NCBI RefSeq assembly: GCF_018860525.1
Contig: NZ_JAHKPM010000004.1
Coordinates: 1 to 64,000 of the forward strand
Length of the DNA: 64,000 nt
Direction of reading: 5' to 3'
Source of the DNA: Vibrio hepatarius
GTDB lineage: Bacteria > Pseudomonadota > Gammaproteobacteria > Enterobacterales > Vibrionaceae
Shown here: one piece after another, positions 56,391 to 64,000 of the stretch
Numbering within the stretch: position 1 is the stretch's first letter
Layout of the letters: each line of letters begins with the position of its first letter
The notes under the pieces: generated by a model
Seen by the model: the letters and a program-made list of their open reading frames with translations, nothing else
The model's database searches: none
Told to the model about the DNA's origin: nothing
Translations under genes and position numbers: made by a program

Positions 56391-57629
56391 ATGATGGGTT
56401 GCTGCGACGCGCCGGGCTTAATGCCAATTGAAAATGCCATAGACAAGATATTATCGTCAATCAAACCACTTCAGACAAGTTTCTCACTCCCCTTAATTGA
56501 TGCCATTGGCTACATTATTGCCGAAGACATCATTTCTCCTATTTTCGTTCCACCTTTCGCAAACTCTGCAATGGATGGGTTTGCTGTTCGTATTGCTAAT
56601 TTGAGTACTTATACCCCCTTACCTATAGCGGGAACATCATATGCAGGCCAGCCTTTTAATGACATTTGGCCTGAAAGTACCTGTATTAAAATTATGACAG
56701 GGGCGCAGATCCCTCATGGCTGTGATGCTGTTATTATGCAAGAGAATGCAAATTTGACAGAGCAAGGTGTCATATTTGAACAATCTAATATCAAACCACA
56801 GAATAACATTCGCCCTAAGGGTGATGATATCCGTCAAGGAGACTTGGTTTTAGCGAAAGGTTCTCGACTAACAGCACGTGATATCCCGATGATTGCAACT
56901 TTGGGCATCAGCCATGTCACGGTACTATGTAAACCACGTGTCGCTTTTTTTTCAACAGGCGACGAGCTTGTTTCACTCGGCGAACCTCTCAAAGCAGGTC
57001 AAATATATGATAGTAACCGCTATGGTTTAAAGCCTCTCATTGAAAATTTTGGTTGTAAGGCAATTGACCTTGGTATTATTCCAGATTGTCCAGCCGAGTT
57101 AGAAGCAACCTTTAGAAAGGCTCAAACTATAGCTGACGTTGTTGTTACATCAGGTGGTGTCAGTGTAGGCGAAGCAGATTACACAAAAGATATATTAATG
57201 AAATTAGGAAAAATTGATTTCTGGAAGCTGGCTCTCAAGCCAGGTAAACCCTTCGCTTTTGGATCGTTACCAAATGCTTTGTTTTGCGGACTTCCTGGCA
57301 ACCCTGTCTCTGCTGTTGTTACTATGTATGTTTTAGTCCAACCCCTTTTAGCAAAATTAGCTGGACATACTGGCTGGAAAAAACCTGAATCTATTCCTGC
57401 TAAAACACGCTCTGTTTTTAGAAAGTCTCCGGGACGTACAGACTACCAACGTGCTATCTTCAGCATTGAAAATGGTGAATTTTTTGTTGAAAGTACTGGA
57501 AATCAAAGCTCCGGAGCTTTTCGTTCTATGAGTTTAGCCAACTGCTTTGCCGTTCTTGAACAAGATCGCGGCCATGTCAATGTGGGTGATACGGTAAATA
57601 TTCAATTGTTTAATTGTTCACTTTATTAG
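56391..57629 (+). CDS. moeA: Molybdopterin molybdenumtransferase MoeA
   Basis: The protein is 412 residues from the ATG at 56391 (an ATG one codon later is equally possible); the frame runs open further upstream, but that stretch is hydrophobic and unlike MoeA. An AGGG lies just before. It shows PPFANSAMDGFAV, IMTGAQIPHGCDAVIMQE, FFSTGDELV, DSNRYGLKPL and TSGGVSVGEADYTKD, and the C-terminal GLPGNPVSAVVT. MoeA inserts molybdate into adenylylated molybdopterin. First gene of moeA-moeB; moeB starts 8 bases after its stop. Confidence 0.93.
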   Translation: MMGCCDAPGLMPIENAIDKILSSIKPLQTSFSLPLIDAIGYIIAEDIISPIFVPPFANSAMDGFAVRIANLSTYTPLPIAGTSYAGQPFNDIWPESTCIKIMTGAQIPHGCDAVIMQENANLTEQGVIFEQSNIKPQNNIRPKGDDIRQGDLVLAKGSRLTARDIPMIATLGISHVTVLCKPRVAFFSTGDELVSLGEPLKAGQIYDSNRYGLKPLIENFGCKAIDLGIIPDCPAELEATFRKAQTIADVVVTSGGVSVGEADYTKDILMKLGKIDFWKLALKPGKPFAFGSLPNALFCGLPGNPVSAVVTMYVLVQPLLAKLAGHTGWKKPESIPAKTRSVFRKSPGRTDYQRAIFSIENGEFFVESTGNQSSGAFRSMSLANCFAVLEQDRGHVNVGDTVNIQLFNCSLY

Positions 57630-57637
57630 GAAATAGT

Positions 57638-58399
57638 GTGACCATTCTTTCTGATCAGGAAATGCTGCGCTATAACCGTCAAATCATGCTTAGAGATTTT
57701 GATTTTGACGGCCAGGAAGCACTAAAAAAAAGCAGAGTTCTTGTTATAGGCATTGGTGGCCTTGGCTGCGCTGCTAGCCAATATTTATCGACCGCAGGCA
57801 TCGGCACAATAACGTTGGTAGATGATGACATTGTTGAACTGTCTAACCTACATAGGCAAGTCTTACATCTGGATATAAATCAAGGACAATACAAGGTTCA
57901 TTCTGCTAAGGATTCACTCAAACAACTCAATCCGTATCTAAATATCCGCCCTATTGCTAAGCGCTTAGACTGCCAAGAACTTGAATCTGAAATCATACAA
58001 CATACCTTGGTTTTGGATTGTTCAGATAACCTTGAAACACGAAATCATCTTAATAGCATTTGTTATAAGCTCAAAGTACCTTTGGTGTCGGGCGCTGCAA
58101 TAAGAATGGAAGGACAAGTTAGCGTCTTTACCTATAAAGATGATAACCAACCATGTTATCAGTGCTTCAGCTCACTAATCGGAAACACTGATTTGAGCTG
58201 TGTAGAATCTGGTGTAATGCCTCCTATTGTTGGTATTATAGGTGCAGTACAAGCATTAGAAGCCATTAAAGTCATTGCAAAATTTGGCCAATCAAAACAA
58301 GGAAAAATTTTTCATTTGGATGGTTTGAGTATGTCGTGGAGAGAGATGAATTTAAGTAAGGTAGCTCATTGTATTGTATGTGGAACTGAGTCTACTTAA
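57638..58399 (+). CDS. moeB: Molybdopterin-synthase adenylyltransferase MoeB
   Basis: This ThiF/E1-like enzyme activates the C-terminus of MoaD by adenylation. It has 253 residues from a GTG at 57638 with AGGA six to seven bases upstream. Motifs: RYNRQIMLRDFDFDGQEAL, the nucleotide site VLVIGIGGLGCAASQYL, DDDIVELSNLHRQ, and two zinc-binding pairs, CYQC in the middle and CIVC near the end. It overlaps nothing but sits directly after moeA; the pair is a standard Moco unit. Confidence 0.93.
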   Translation: MTILSDQEMLRYNRQIMLRDFDFDGQEALKKSRVLVIGIGGLGCAASQYLSTAGIGTITLVDDDIVELSNLHRQVLHLDINQGQYKVHSAKDSLKQLNPYLNIRPIAKRLDCQELESEIIQHTLVLDCSDNLETRNHLNSICYKLKVPLVSGAAIRMEGQVSVFTYKDDNQPCYQCFSSLIGNTDLSCVESGVMPPIVGIIGAVQALEAIKVIAKFGQSKQGKIFHLDGLSMSWREMNLSKVAHCIVCGTEST

Positions 58400-58467
58400 A
58401 TCACACAGCCTGCTTGGTTTAACTCTTTAAACAACAGAAAATAATCCGATTTTAAAAAGGAATATTG

Positions 58468-59298
58468 ATGTCACCAATTGTCACACCAAAACAGGTACAA
58501 GAACTACGTGATACAGGAAGACTGGTTATCTTGGACGCAAGTATCGACTTTCAGATCCCATCAACTCAACCAAATGATAAGCATAATATTATTCCTAACG
58601 CTATTCGTTTTGATTACGATAAAGTCTTTTGCGATCCTTGTTCTTCACTCCCACATATGATGCCTTCAGAGGAAAGGTTTAATACACTTGCTCGTGATAT
58701 TGGCATAAATCAAAACTCCATTATTGTTATTTATGATAACAGTGGCACTTTTGCTTCACCTAGAGCTTGGTGGATGTTTAAAGCGCTAGGGCATACCGAG
58801 GTGTATATCCTTGATGGTGGCCTGACTGAATGGAAGAATGAAGGCCTAGCGACAGTAACATCGTACCAAAACACTTCCTCTAAGGGTAATTTCAGTGGAC
58901 AACTACAGATAGATTATTTTGTAGACTCTTATTTTGTCTTGAACAATATAGATAATTCAAGTTGTCAGATCCTTGATGCTCGCTCACATGACCGCTTTAA
59001 TGCAAAGGTTGCTGAACCAAGAAGTGGTATCCGCTCTGGCCATATTCCAAATTCTATATGCCTGCCTTTTATGGAGTTAATTGATGGCCATAAGCTCAAG
59101 TCTCCCGCAGAGCTCAAGCGGATCCTGTTCAACTCGATGGACCCCAATAAAACACAATATGTTTTTAGCTGTGGTTCAGGTGTCACAGCCGCTATTATTT
59201 TAGTTGCAGCGCAAATTGCAGGTTATCAAAACCTATCTGTATATGATGGCTCTTGGACTGAATGGGGGGCAAATACAGATTTGCCGATTCAAGGCTAA
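58468..59298 (+). CDS. sseA: Thiosulfate/3-mercaptopyruvate sulfurtransferase
   Basis: The protein is 276 residues from the ATG at 58468, with AAGG eight bases before it. It has two rhodanese domains; the first (about 1-140) is inactive-type, the second ends in the active loop SCGSGVTAAI with the nucleophilic Cys, the CGSGVT form typical of mercaptopyruvate sulfurtransferases. DNSGTFASPRAWWMFKALGHTEVYILDGG is a conserved first-domain segment. It lies about 70 bases after moeB, so it may share the transcript and could supply sulfur for cofactor synthesis, which is inference. Confidence 0.87.
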   Translation: MSPIVTPKQVQELRDTGRLVILDASIDFQIPSTQPNDKHNIIPNAIRFDYDKVFCDPCSSLPHMMPSEERFNTLARDIGINQNSIIVIYDNSGTFASPRAWWMFKALGHTEVYILDGGLTEWKNEGLATVTSYQNTSSKGNFSGQLQIDYFVDSYFVLNNIDNSSCQILDARSHDRFNAKVAEPRSGIRSGHIPNSICLPFMELIDGHKLKSPAELKRILFNSMDPNKTQYVFSCGSGVTAAIILVAAQIAGYQNLSVYDGSWTEWGANTDLPIQG

Positions 59299-59394
59299 AT
59301 GTTACATTAGTCAGACCTAAAGCTTCCTCCAACGCAACTTTTCAAATTTTAACTGCGATTACATTATCGTATTAGGTCAACAGGAGAAACAACC

Positions 59395-60108
59395 ATGTTT
59401 ACCGGGATTATTTCCTCAGTAGCAGTGATCCAGCATATCGAAGATCATGGTGGGATTCGAACATTTGAGATAGAGTTTGAACAAGACTTTTGCCAAGATC
59501 TCAACATAGGTGCAAGTATTTCCGTTGAGGGTGTATGTTTAACCGTGACTGCGCAACAGTCACCAACGAGAGTCGCATTCGATGTAATGCTACCGAGCAT
59601 TAAGATCACCACGCTTGGAACTTGTGAGGCTGGTGCAAGAGTGAATGTTGAGCGAGCGGCCAAAGACGGCGTCGAGATTGGTGGCCACCCTCTTTCAGGA
59701 CACATTGATGGTATAGCTGCAGTTAACCAAATAGAAGTATTAGAAGAGAACTACCGTCTTAGGTTGGATTTGCCTTTACGACTTAAACCCTATATTTTTT
59801 CAAAAGGGTATATTGCTATTAATGGTGCGAGTCTTACGGTCTCAGAAGTTAATAAGTCCGCCAATTGGTTTGAAGTTTGGCTCATTCCTGAAACCCGACG
59901 CCAAACGACAATTGGAGAAAAAACCGTGGGTGATTACGTCAATGTAGAGATAGAACGTGGTACTCAAGTTGTCGTCGATACGATCAAAGACACGCTGAAT
60001 GATGCATTAGGCTCTCTCCTACCTGACTTTGAACGTTACCTAAATACTAAAAATATCGATATTGATTCACTTGCAGGTGCTACAGTTCGCCACCTAGCTA
60101 AAAAATAA
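59395..60108 (+). CDS. ribE: Riboflavin synthase (alpha subunit type)
   Basis: This 237-residue protein has the duplicated lumazine-binding fold: MFTGIISSVAVIQHIEDHGGIRTFEIEF with SVEGVCLTVT in the first half, then GGHPLSGHIDGIAAV and INGASLTVSEVN in the second. It dismutates two lumazines to riboflavin. It is about 20 residues longer than typical enzymes and no FMN riboswitch precedes it, unlike main riboflavin genes in vibrios, so it may be a second copy. CAGGAG lies eight bases before the ATG. A role as a lumazine-binding paralogue is possible. Confidence 0.85.
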   Translation: MFTGIISSVAVIQHIEDHGGIRTFEIEFEQDFCQDLNIGASISVEGVCLTVTAQQSPTRVAFDVMLPSIKITTLGTCEAGARVNVERAAKDGVEIGGHPLSGHIDGIAAVNQIEVLEENYRLRLDLPLRLKPYIFSKGYIAINGASLTVSEVNKSANWFEVWLIPETRRQTTIGEKTVGDYVNVEIERGTQVVVDTIKDTLNDALGSLLPDFERYLNTKNIDIDSLAGATVRHLAKK

Positions 60109-60122
60109 ACTCCACAACTAAA

Positions 60123-60152
60123 AAGCGCCAGCAGTAATGCTAGCGCTTGTTA
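60123..60152 (+). terminator. Hairpin after riboflavin synthase gene
   Basis: Outer stem AAGCGC / GCGCTT and inner AGC / GCT around a short loop, followed by a modest T-rich stretch. Confidence 0.55.
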
Positions 60153-60189
60153 TCTTTGCCATGAAAAAGCTATCTAGCTATCTGGCTAT

Positions 60190-60378
60190 CTAGCGGTATA
60201 AGCCGATATCTTTTTGCATATGACCAGACATATCACCCACAAAGTAAGCGTGAGGTGTATTGTCTGTAAAAAGTATATCTACTAGGTGTGCCATCAATCC
60301 TTTGAAAGTTACCGAATAGGTTTTTCTGTCCATAGAGATAGGAGCTTCAATAGTTTCAATACTTATTGCTTGTGTCAT
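60190..60378 (-). CDS. Hypothetical 62-residue protein
   Basis: The likely start is the ATG at 60378, with GAGAGG five bases upstream; the frame extends 26 codons further without a better signal. The 62-residue product reads MTQAISIETIEAPISMDRKT then YSVTFKGLMAHLVDILFTDN and ends MSGHMQKDIGLYR. It is soluble and I do not recognise a family. The convergent riboflavin synthase gene ends about 80 bases away. Confidence 0.6.
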   Translation of the reverse strand: MTQAISIETIEAPISMDRKTYSVTFKGLMAHLVDILFTDNTPHAYFVGDMSGHMQKDIGLYR

Positions 60379-60791
60379 GATTGCCTCTCTATAAATCGTA
60401 TAATTTGTTTCGATGGATAAATAGTAAGCAATATTTTGATGTTCAAAAAATGACAATTTTTAAATGTTCAGATTAGTTTTTATAATGGAACAATTCGTTA
60501 ACATAACAAATTAATTAAATGCAGATAAATTGCGAAACTTCGAGTAAATAGACACATTAAGTGCATAAAACATCATCAGACTCACCAAGAAACAGCTTGG
60601 TTTACAAACCATTTACATATGATAAATATTAAATAAATTTGTAGTGTTACGATAAATCTTCTTATTGAAGATAATAGAAGTTTGTTTGAAGAAAAATAAG
60701 AAAAGTTACTAAATAGTAACAATATAAAGGACTACTGAAAATGAAAGCTTAATGGGGACTGCTTCTCCCCATTAAAACTTATGCTTGGTTG
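60379..60791. other. AT-rich intergenic region
   Basis: Apart from the terminator at 60745-60775 on the minus strand, this stretch of about 410 bases shows no gene or recognisable site. Promoters for the 62-residue protein must lie at its left end. Confidence 0.5.
60738..60775 (-). terminator. Likely terminator of the 31-residue ORF
   Basis: A perfect 10-base stem, TTAATGGGGA / TCCCCATTAA (60749-60774), begins about 18 bases after the stop of the small ORF on the minus strand and is followed by AGCTTTCATTTTC. The T-run is interrupted. Confidence 0.6.
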
Positions 60792-60887
60792 TCATACTAC
60801 CCCAGACGGAATAAAGTACACTAGGGCAGACCAGACGCCTATCCAGCTCACTACAACCACAATATCGAACCAATTTCTCTTTAACAT
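60792..60887 (-). CDS. 31-residue single-pass membrane peptide
   Basis: The ORF encodes MLKRNWFDIVVVVSWIGVWS followed by ALVYFIPSGVV, a basic N-terminus and one hydrophobic span. GGGGGAG stands three to four bases before the ATG, rather close but strong, and a hairpin follows the stop. These signals and the regular single-span design suggest a real small membrane protein. I do not recognise it. It is read in the same direction as, and about 35 bases after, the UshA-like phosphatase gene, so it could share that transcript. Confidence 0.5.
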   Translation of the reverse strand: MLKRNWFDIVVVVSWIGVWSALVYFIPSGVV

Positions 60888-60921
60888 AGGCTCCCCCAAA
60901 TAACATTAGCTCAATCAAACG

Positions 60922-62667
60922 TTAGCAACCTTTGTGCCACCAATTTTGTTGTGTTAATTGAGGACTATTAAGTGCATCTGGTCTATCTGTAAGGAGAGCT
61001 ATAAAACAATCTGTCATGGACTTATCCGTCACGATTTCCTCTCCATACATATTTAACAAGGCCTCATACCCCTCCTTCCCTTTCATCGTATAAGCTGAAG
61101 AACTGCCTAAATAAAATTCATCAAGATCAATTGCTTGCCAGCCAAAATTAGGTTTATATATTTCTAGATCCACAATTCTCTGCCCTATATCGGCATGACT
61201 TAAGTACTTAAAGTTAAGGTTATAGGTATAAGGGTAAGAACCATCACCAGTACCTTTCACACCATTATTGATAGCATTATTTATTGAACCTTCAAGTGCA
61301 GCGGCAATATCCTTCCCTTTGACTTTATAAACGCCGACGGGAACGGCAAACGGAAGTAATTTTCCGGCAATATCAGCTACGGAAACATCACCTTGATGAA
61401 GTGAATTTCTGACACCACCAGCGTTGTGAATAGCAAATTCCACAGCATAACCAAGTTTCTGCATCGAGTAAGCAAAAGATTCAGCGACAATCGGAGCCAA
61501 TTCACTGGCACCAATATCATCAGGGACTCTCACATGTCTCATAGGCTGCTTTGCTGTTGCAACAATCTGATGCTGCAATTCTCGAACTCTAGGCAAATAC
61601 TTATTATTTAATATTGACTGAACTTGTTGATCTTTTTTGCAAACAATAACATTTGGGTGACTATCGATAAACTGACGAGCATGGTTATAAGGTACTTGAA
61701 TTGTTGCTTTCGTCATACTGGCATCGAGAAAAAGGCGTCGTCCTAATAAGAGTTCATTTTTACCGTTAAAGCTTATGACTCTACCATTTTCATCAAAGTC
61801 AATATCACAATGCCCCATACTAAGCGAATGATAGCCTGCTTGAACAATATAAGTATCATTAATTTTCATTCCGTAATGATCATCTTTTTTTAGTCCTAAA
61901 GCACTAAAATCACCTTGTAGGCGATGACTATGTCCACCTACGATAACGCTTATACCATCTACCTTCTCAGCTAAATCAAAATCTGCTTCATACCCCATAT
62001 GACTCAATAAAATGATTTTATTGATCCCCTTATTTCGAATTGCATCAACCGTATTTTTTGCTGTGCTAATTGAGCTAACAAAAGGCGTATCATGATCAGG
62101 ATTCGAAATTCCGAGCATTTGATCTATGGCCAAAGAAAATATCGCTATAGGCTCTCCTTCGACCTGCTTTACTATCCATTGGGCAGTTTGAGACTGTGGA
62201 TTAAATGAATGAACATTGTCATTATCACTTAATGTCAGTGTTTTATTTTTGTCTTCTTGTGAAAGATCCCAATTACCTGCTAATAGAGGAAAATTAATTT
62301 CCCTAACAAATTTTGCCACAGGTAAGTTACCCATATCCAATTCATGGTTACCTAACGCCATGGCATCAAGGTTTAGCGCATTTAGCATTTCAGCGTTAGC
62401 TTCACCTTTGAACAAAGAGAAATATAACGTCCCCTGAAAACAGTCACCAGCATGGAGAAATACCATTTCTCTGGATTGACACAATGTTGCTTCTAGCTGA
62501 TTTTTACGAGTAGCAATTCGAGCAAACCCCCCTGCGCTAACGTAAGGTGTAAAAGTTTGGCCTGTAACATTGATTGATAGCTGCAATGAGGTAGGTTCGA
62601 AGTGTGAATGGGTATCATTAATGTGGACAAGTCTTATCTTAACCATTTTATTATTTTTATAACGCAT
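60922..62667 (-). CDS. UshA-like metallophosphatase/5'-nucleotidase
   Basis: This 581-residue protein has an N-terminal calcineurin-like phosphoesterase domain (LVHINDTHSHFEP, HAGDCFQGTLYFSL, ALGNHELDMGNL, LLSHMGYEADFDLA, GGHSHRL; about 8-300) and a C-terminal 5'-nucleotidase domain (IHNAGGVRNSLHQGDV, GDGSYPYTYN; about 350-560). The metal-binding residues appear intact. It lacks a signal peptide, unlike UshA, so it is probably cytoplasmic. The ATG at 62667 has GAGAGG five bases before it and is preferred to the one at 62646. Substrate could be nucleotides or sugar nucleotides. Confidence 0.87.
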   Translation of the reverse strand: MRYKNNKMVKIRLVHINDTHSHFEPTSLQLSINVTGQTFTPYVSAGGFARIATRKNQLEATLCQSREMVFLHAGDCFQGTLYFSLFKGEANAEMLNALNLDAMALGNHELDMGNLPVAKFVREINFPLLAGNWDLSQEDKNKTLTLSDNDNVHSFNPQSQTAQWIVKQVEGEPIAIFSLAIDQMLGISNPDHDTPFVSSISTAKNTVDAIRNKGINKIILLSHMGYEADFDLAEKVDGISVIVGGHSHRLQGDFSALGLKKDDHYGMKINDTYIVQAGYHSLSMGHCDIDFDENGRVISFNGKNELLLGRRLFLDASMTKATIQVPYNHARQFIDSHPNVIVCKKDQQVQSILNNKYLPRVRELQHQIVATAKQPMRHVRVPDDIGASELAPIVAESFAYSMQKLGYAVEFAIHNAGGVRNSLHQGDVSVADIAGKLLPFAVPVGVYKVKGKDIAAALEGSINNAINNGVKGTGDGSYPYTYNLNFKYLSHADIGQRIVDLEIYKPNFGWQAIDLDEFYLGSSSAYTMKGKEGYEALLNMYGEEIVTDKSMTDCFIALLTDRPDALNSPQLTQQNWWHKGC

Positions 62668-62869
62668 AATGCCTCTCTTCTCTCACATCGTAACTCATCC
62701 TTTGTGACAAAATCATTACTTTTAGCATTATTATTTCTTTGAAGAACACCTTTCAGTATGTTTTTAGCAGCATCTTCACTCAAATTAGTAACTTTGTGAA
62801 CTAACCTTCCGCCTGTGTAAGGCTTTTCTATTATGCTTTAACTAACAATAGCTCACTTGGAGTCAGTCA

Positions 62870-64000
62870 ATGCTGCTAGAGCGGATTGAAATTTCCGGCT
62901 TTCGTGGGATCAAGCGACTATCCATCGCATTTGAAGAGCTCACAACCCTCATCGGGGAAAACACCTGGGGTAAATCGTCACTCCTAGATGCGCTCGCTGT
63001 GGCCTTACCACCTGAAGGGACTCCATATCAATTTGAAATGGCTGACTTCCATGTCGATTACTCAGACGCTCATCCACAATCTCAGCATCTACAGATTGTA
63101 CTAAGCCTAATTTCTACCGATAAAAAAGAAATAAACTCCGGTCGGTATCGTAAAATCAGACCCGTTTGGACTCAAAACTCACAAGGAACCAATAGGATAA
63201 TTTATACACTAAGTGCCAGTCGAGATGGACATGAGGTAAAAACTCGCTATATATTTCTTGATCACCAAGGTAACCCGCTTCCATTACATCACTCTGAAAA
63301 GCTTGCACAAGAACTAATGACACTTCATCCTGTTATTAGACTAAAAGACTCTCGCCGATTCGAAAGGTCTATTAAGGTCGGCGATAATGACAATGACAGG
63401 ATTGAAAAAAGAATAAACAATACGTGTAGACGCTTAATGGCAGTACCTGGCCATGTGAATAAAGGTGAAATGAAAAGTAGTCTAAACTCTATGAATGTTT
63501 TAGTTGAACACTATTTTTCATTTAAATCGAATACACGTAAAAACTTACGAAAACAAAGGGATGGTATTTTTTTTAGTAGCTCTCCTAACAACAAGAGTAT
63601 TTCACAGGTTGTTGAAGAAACTCAAAGTAAACAGACCAGATTACTTTTCATGGGCTTGCTTAATGCATATTTGCAAGCAAAAGGCCCTAAAAAGTTACGT
63701 CGCTGTGCCAGACCTCTGTTAATTCTAGAAGACCCAGAGGGTCGTCTTCATCCCACTCATTTAGCACGGGCTTGGAGCTTACTCCAGCTTCTTCCAATGC
63801 AAAAGATTCTCACGACAAACAGCGGTGATCTACTTGGACAAGTTCCATTAAATAGTATCCGCCGCTTAGTAAGGCAATCGGACAAAACGATTACTACTTA
63901 CCTACCTGCACAAGGATTTACCAAAGATGAATTCAGGCGTATTGGATTCCATATACGCTTTCATCGTTCTGGTGCACTTTTCGCTAGATGTTGGCTTCTA
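62870..64000 (+). CDS. ybjD: OLD-family ATP-dependent endonuclease YbjD (N-terminal part)
   Basis: The frame opens at an ATG with GGAG eight bases upstream and stays open to the end of the window: 377 codons, C-terminus missing. The ABC-type ATPase N-terminus reads ERIEISGFRGIKRLSIAFEELTTLIGENTWGKSSLLDAL with Walker A GENTWGKSS; a Walker B-like PLLILEDPEGRLHPTHLARA follows near residue 290. This matches E. coli YbjD, an OLD-family protein with a C-terminal TOPRIM nuclease domain, which would lie outside the window. Related OLD proteins act in phage defence, but YbjD is a widespread chromosomal member of unsettled role. Confidence 0.85.
   Translation, partial: MLLERIEISGFRGIKRLSIAFEELTTLIGENTWGKSSLLDALAVALPPEGTPYQFEMADFHVDYSDAHPQSQHLQIVLSLISTDKKEINSGRYRKIRPVWTQNSQGTNRIIYTLSASRDGHEVKTRYIFLDHQGNPLPLHHSEKLAQELMTLHPVIRLKDSRRFERSIKVGDNDNDRIEKRINNTCRRLMAVPGHVNKGEMKSSLNSMNVLVEHYFSFKSNTRKNLRKQRDGIFFSSSPNNKSISQVVEETQSKQTRLLFMGLLNAYLQAKGPKKLRRCARPLLILEDPEGRLHPTHLARAWSLLQLLPMQKILTTNSGDLLGQVPLNSIRRLVRQSDKTITTYLPAQGFTKDEFRRIGFHIRFHRSGALFARCWLL

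Noticed and set aside
59299..59394. FMN riboswitch before riboflavin synthase
   Set aside because: The 96-base leader is too short and has none of the conserved FMN-element segments.
62870..64000. Phage-defence system starting with an OLD nuclease
   Set aside because: The sequence matches the widespread chromosomal YbjD, no partner gene is visible and the 3' half lies outside the window.

Overview
The window looks like part of the second chromosome of a Vibrio or a close relative. The grounds are gene content: pntAB next to the VxrAB-type two-component system and a DUF2861 protein, ddlA beside yciH, and many small families I know mainly from Vibrionaceae (DUF3389, DUF3319, DUF3069, DUF2861, TraF-like barrels). 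DNA is moderately AT-rich. I saw no rRNA, tRNA, CRISPR array or replication origin. Assignments come from recognising protein sequences by eye; no database search was run.

Layout. 1-3.98 kb: end of a YjdM/PhnA protein, a LoiP-like M48 lipoprotein protease, MenI-like thioesterase with a DUF3389 partner, an SgrR-like regulator and an overlapping zinc-ribbon protein. 4.1-8.1 kb: an unannotated 25-residue membrane peptide with its own promoter and terminator, a YhaJ-like LysR regulator, and the PatZ-type lysine acetyltransferase. 8.3-11 kb: SPOR lipoprotein, Ddl, DUF3319, YciH. 11-14 kb: an AT-rich pocket with an unrecognised protein, a frameshifted acetyltransferase, a lipoprotein, a candidate small RNA and a small UPF0181 (YoaH-like) gene. 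14-21.5 kb (minus): TraF-like barrel, vxrC-B-A, pntB-A. 21.7-24.2 kb: HlyU, ComFB-family protein, REC-GGDEF cyclase, DUF3069. 24.2-28.2 kb (minus): cobQ-modA-modB-modC, with overlapping or closely spaced genes. 28.4-32.4 kb: BOF protein, small barrel, large secreted GH18 chitinase. 32.6-41.9 kb: yqhC/yqhD, torS/torT, mgsA, creA, gsk. 42-49.5 kb: chemoreceptor, then an accessory stretch with two acetyltransferases, an orphan kinase-like protein, an orphan binding protein and a degenerate IS3-family element. 49.5-64 kb: rhlE, a 39-residue protein, tyrP, exported MsrAB, dbpA, folE, moeA-moeB-sseA, riboflavin synthase, two small proteins, a UshA-like phosphatase and the start of ybjD.

Functional groupings. 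Molybdenum metabolism appears twice: uptake (modABC, coupled to cobQ) and cofactor maturation (moeA-moeB). Methylglyoxal production (mgsA) lies a few kilobases from a YqhD aldehyde reductase with its probable regulator. A diguanylate cyclase sits beside a ComFB-family protein, a family reported to bind c-di-GMP. The best candidates for something undescribed are the orphan kinase-like protein at 44772-46100, the ComFB/GGDEF/HlyU cluster, and several small proteins and one small RNA candidate with their own expression signals.
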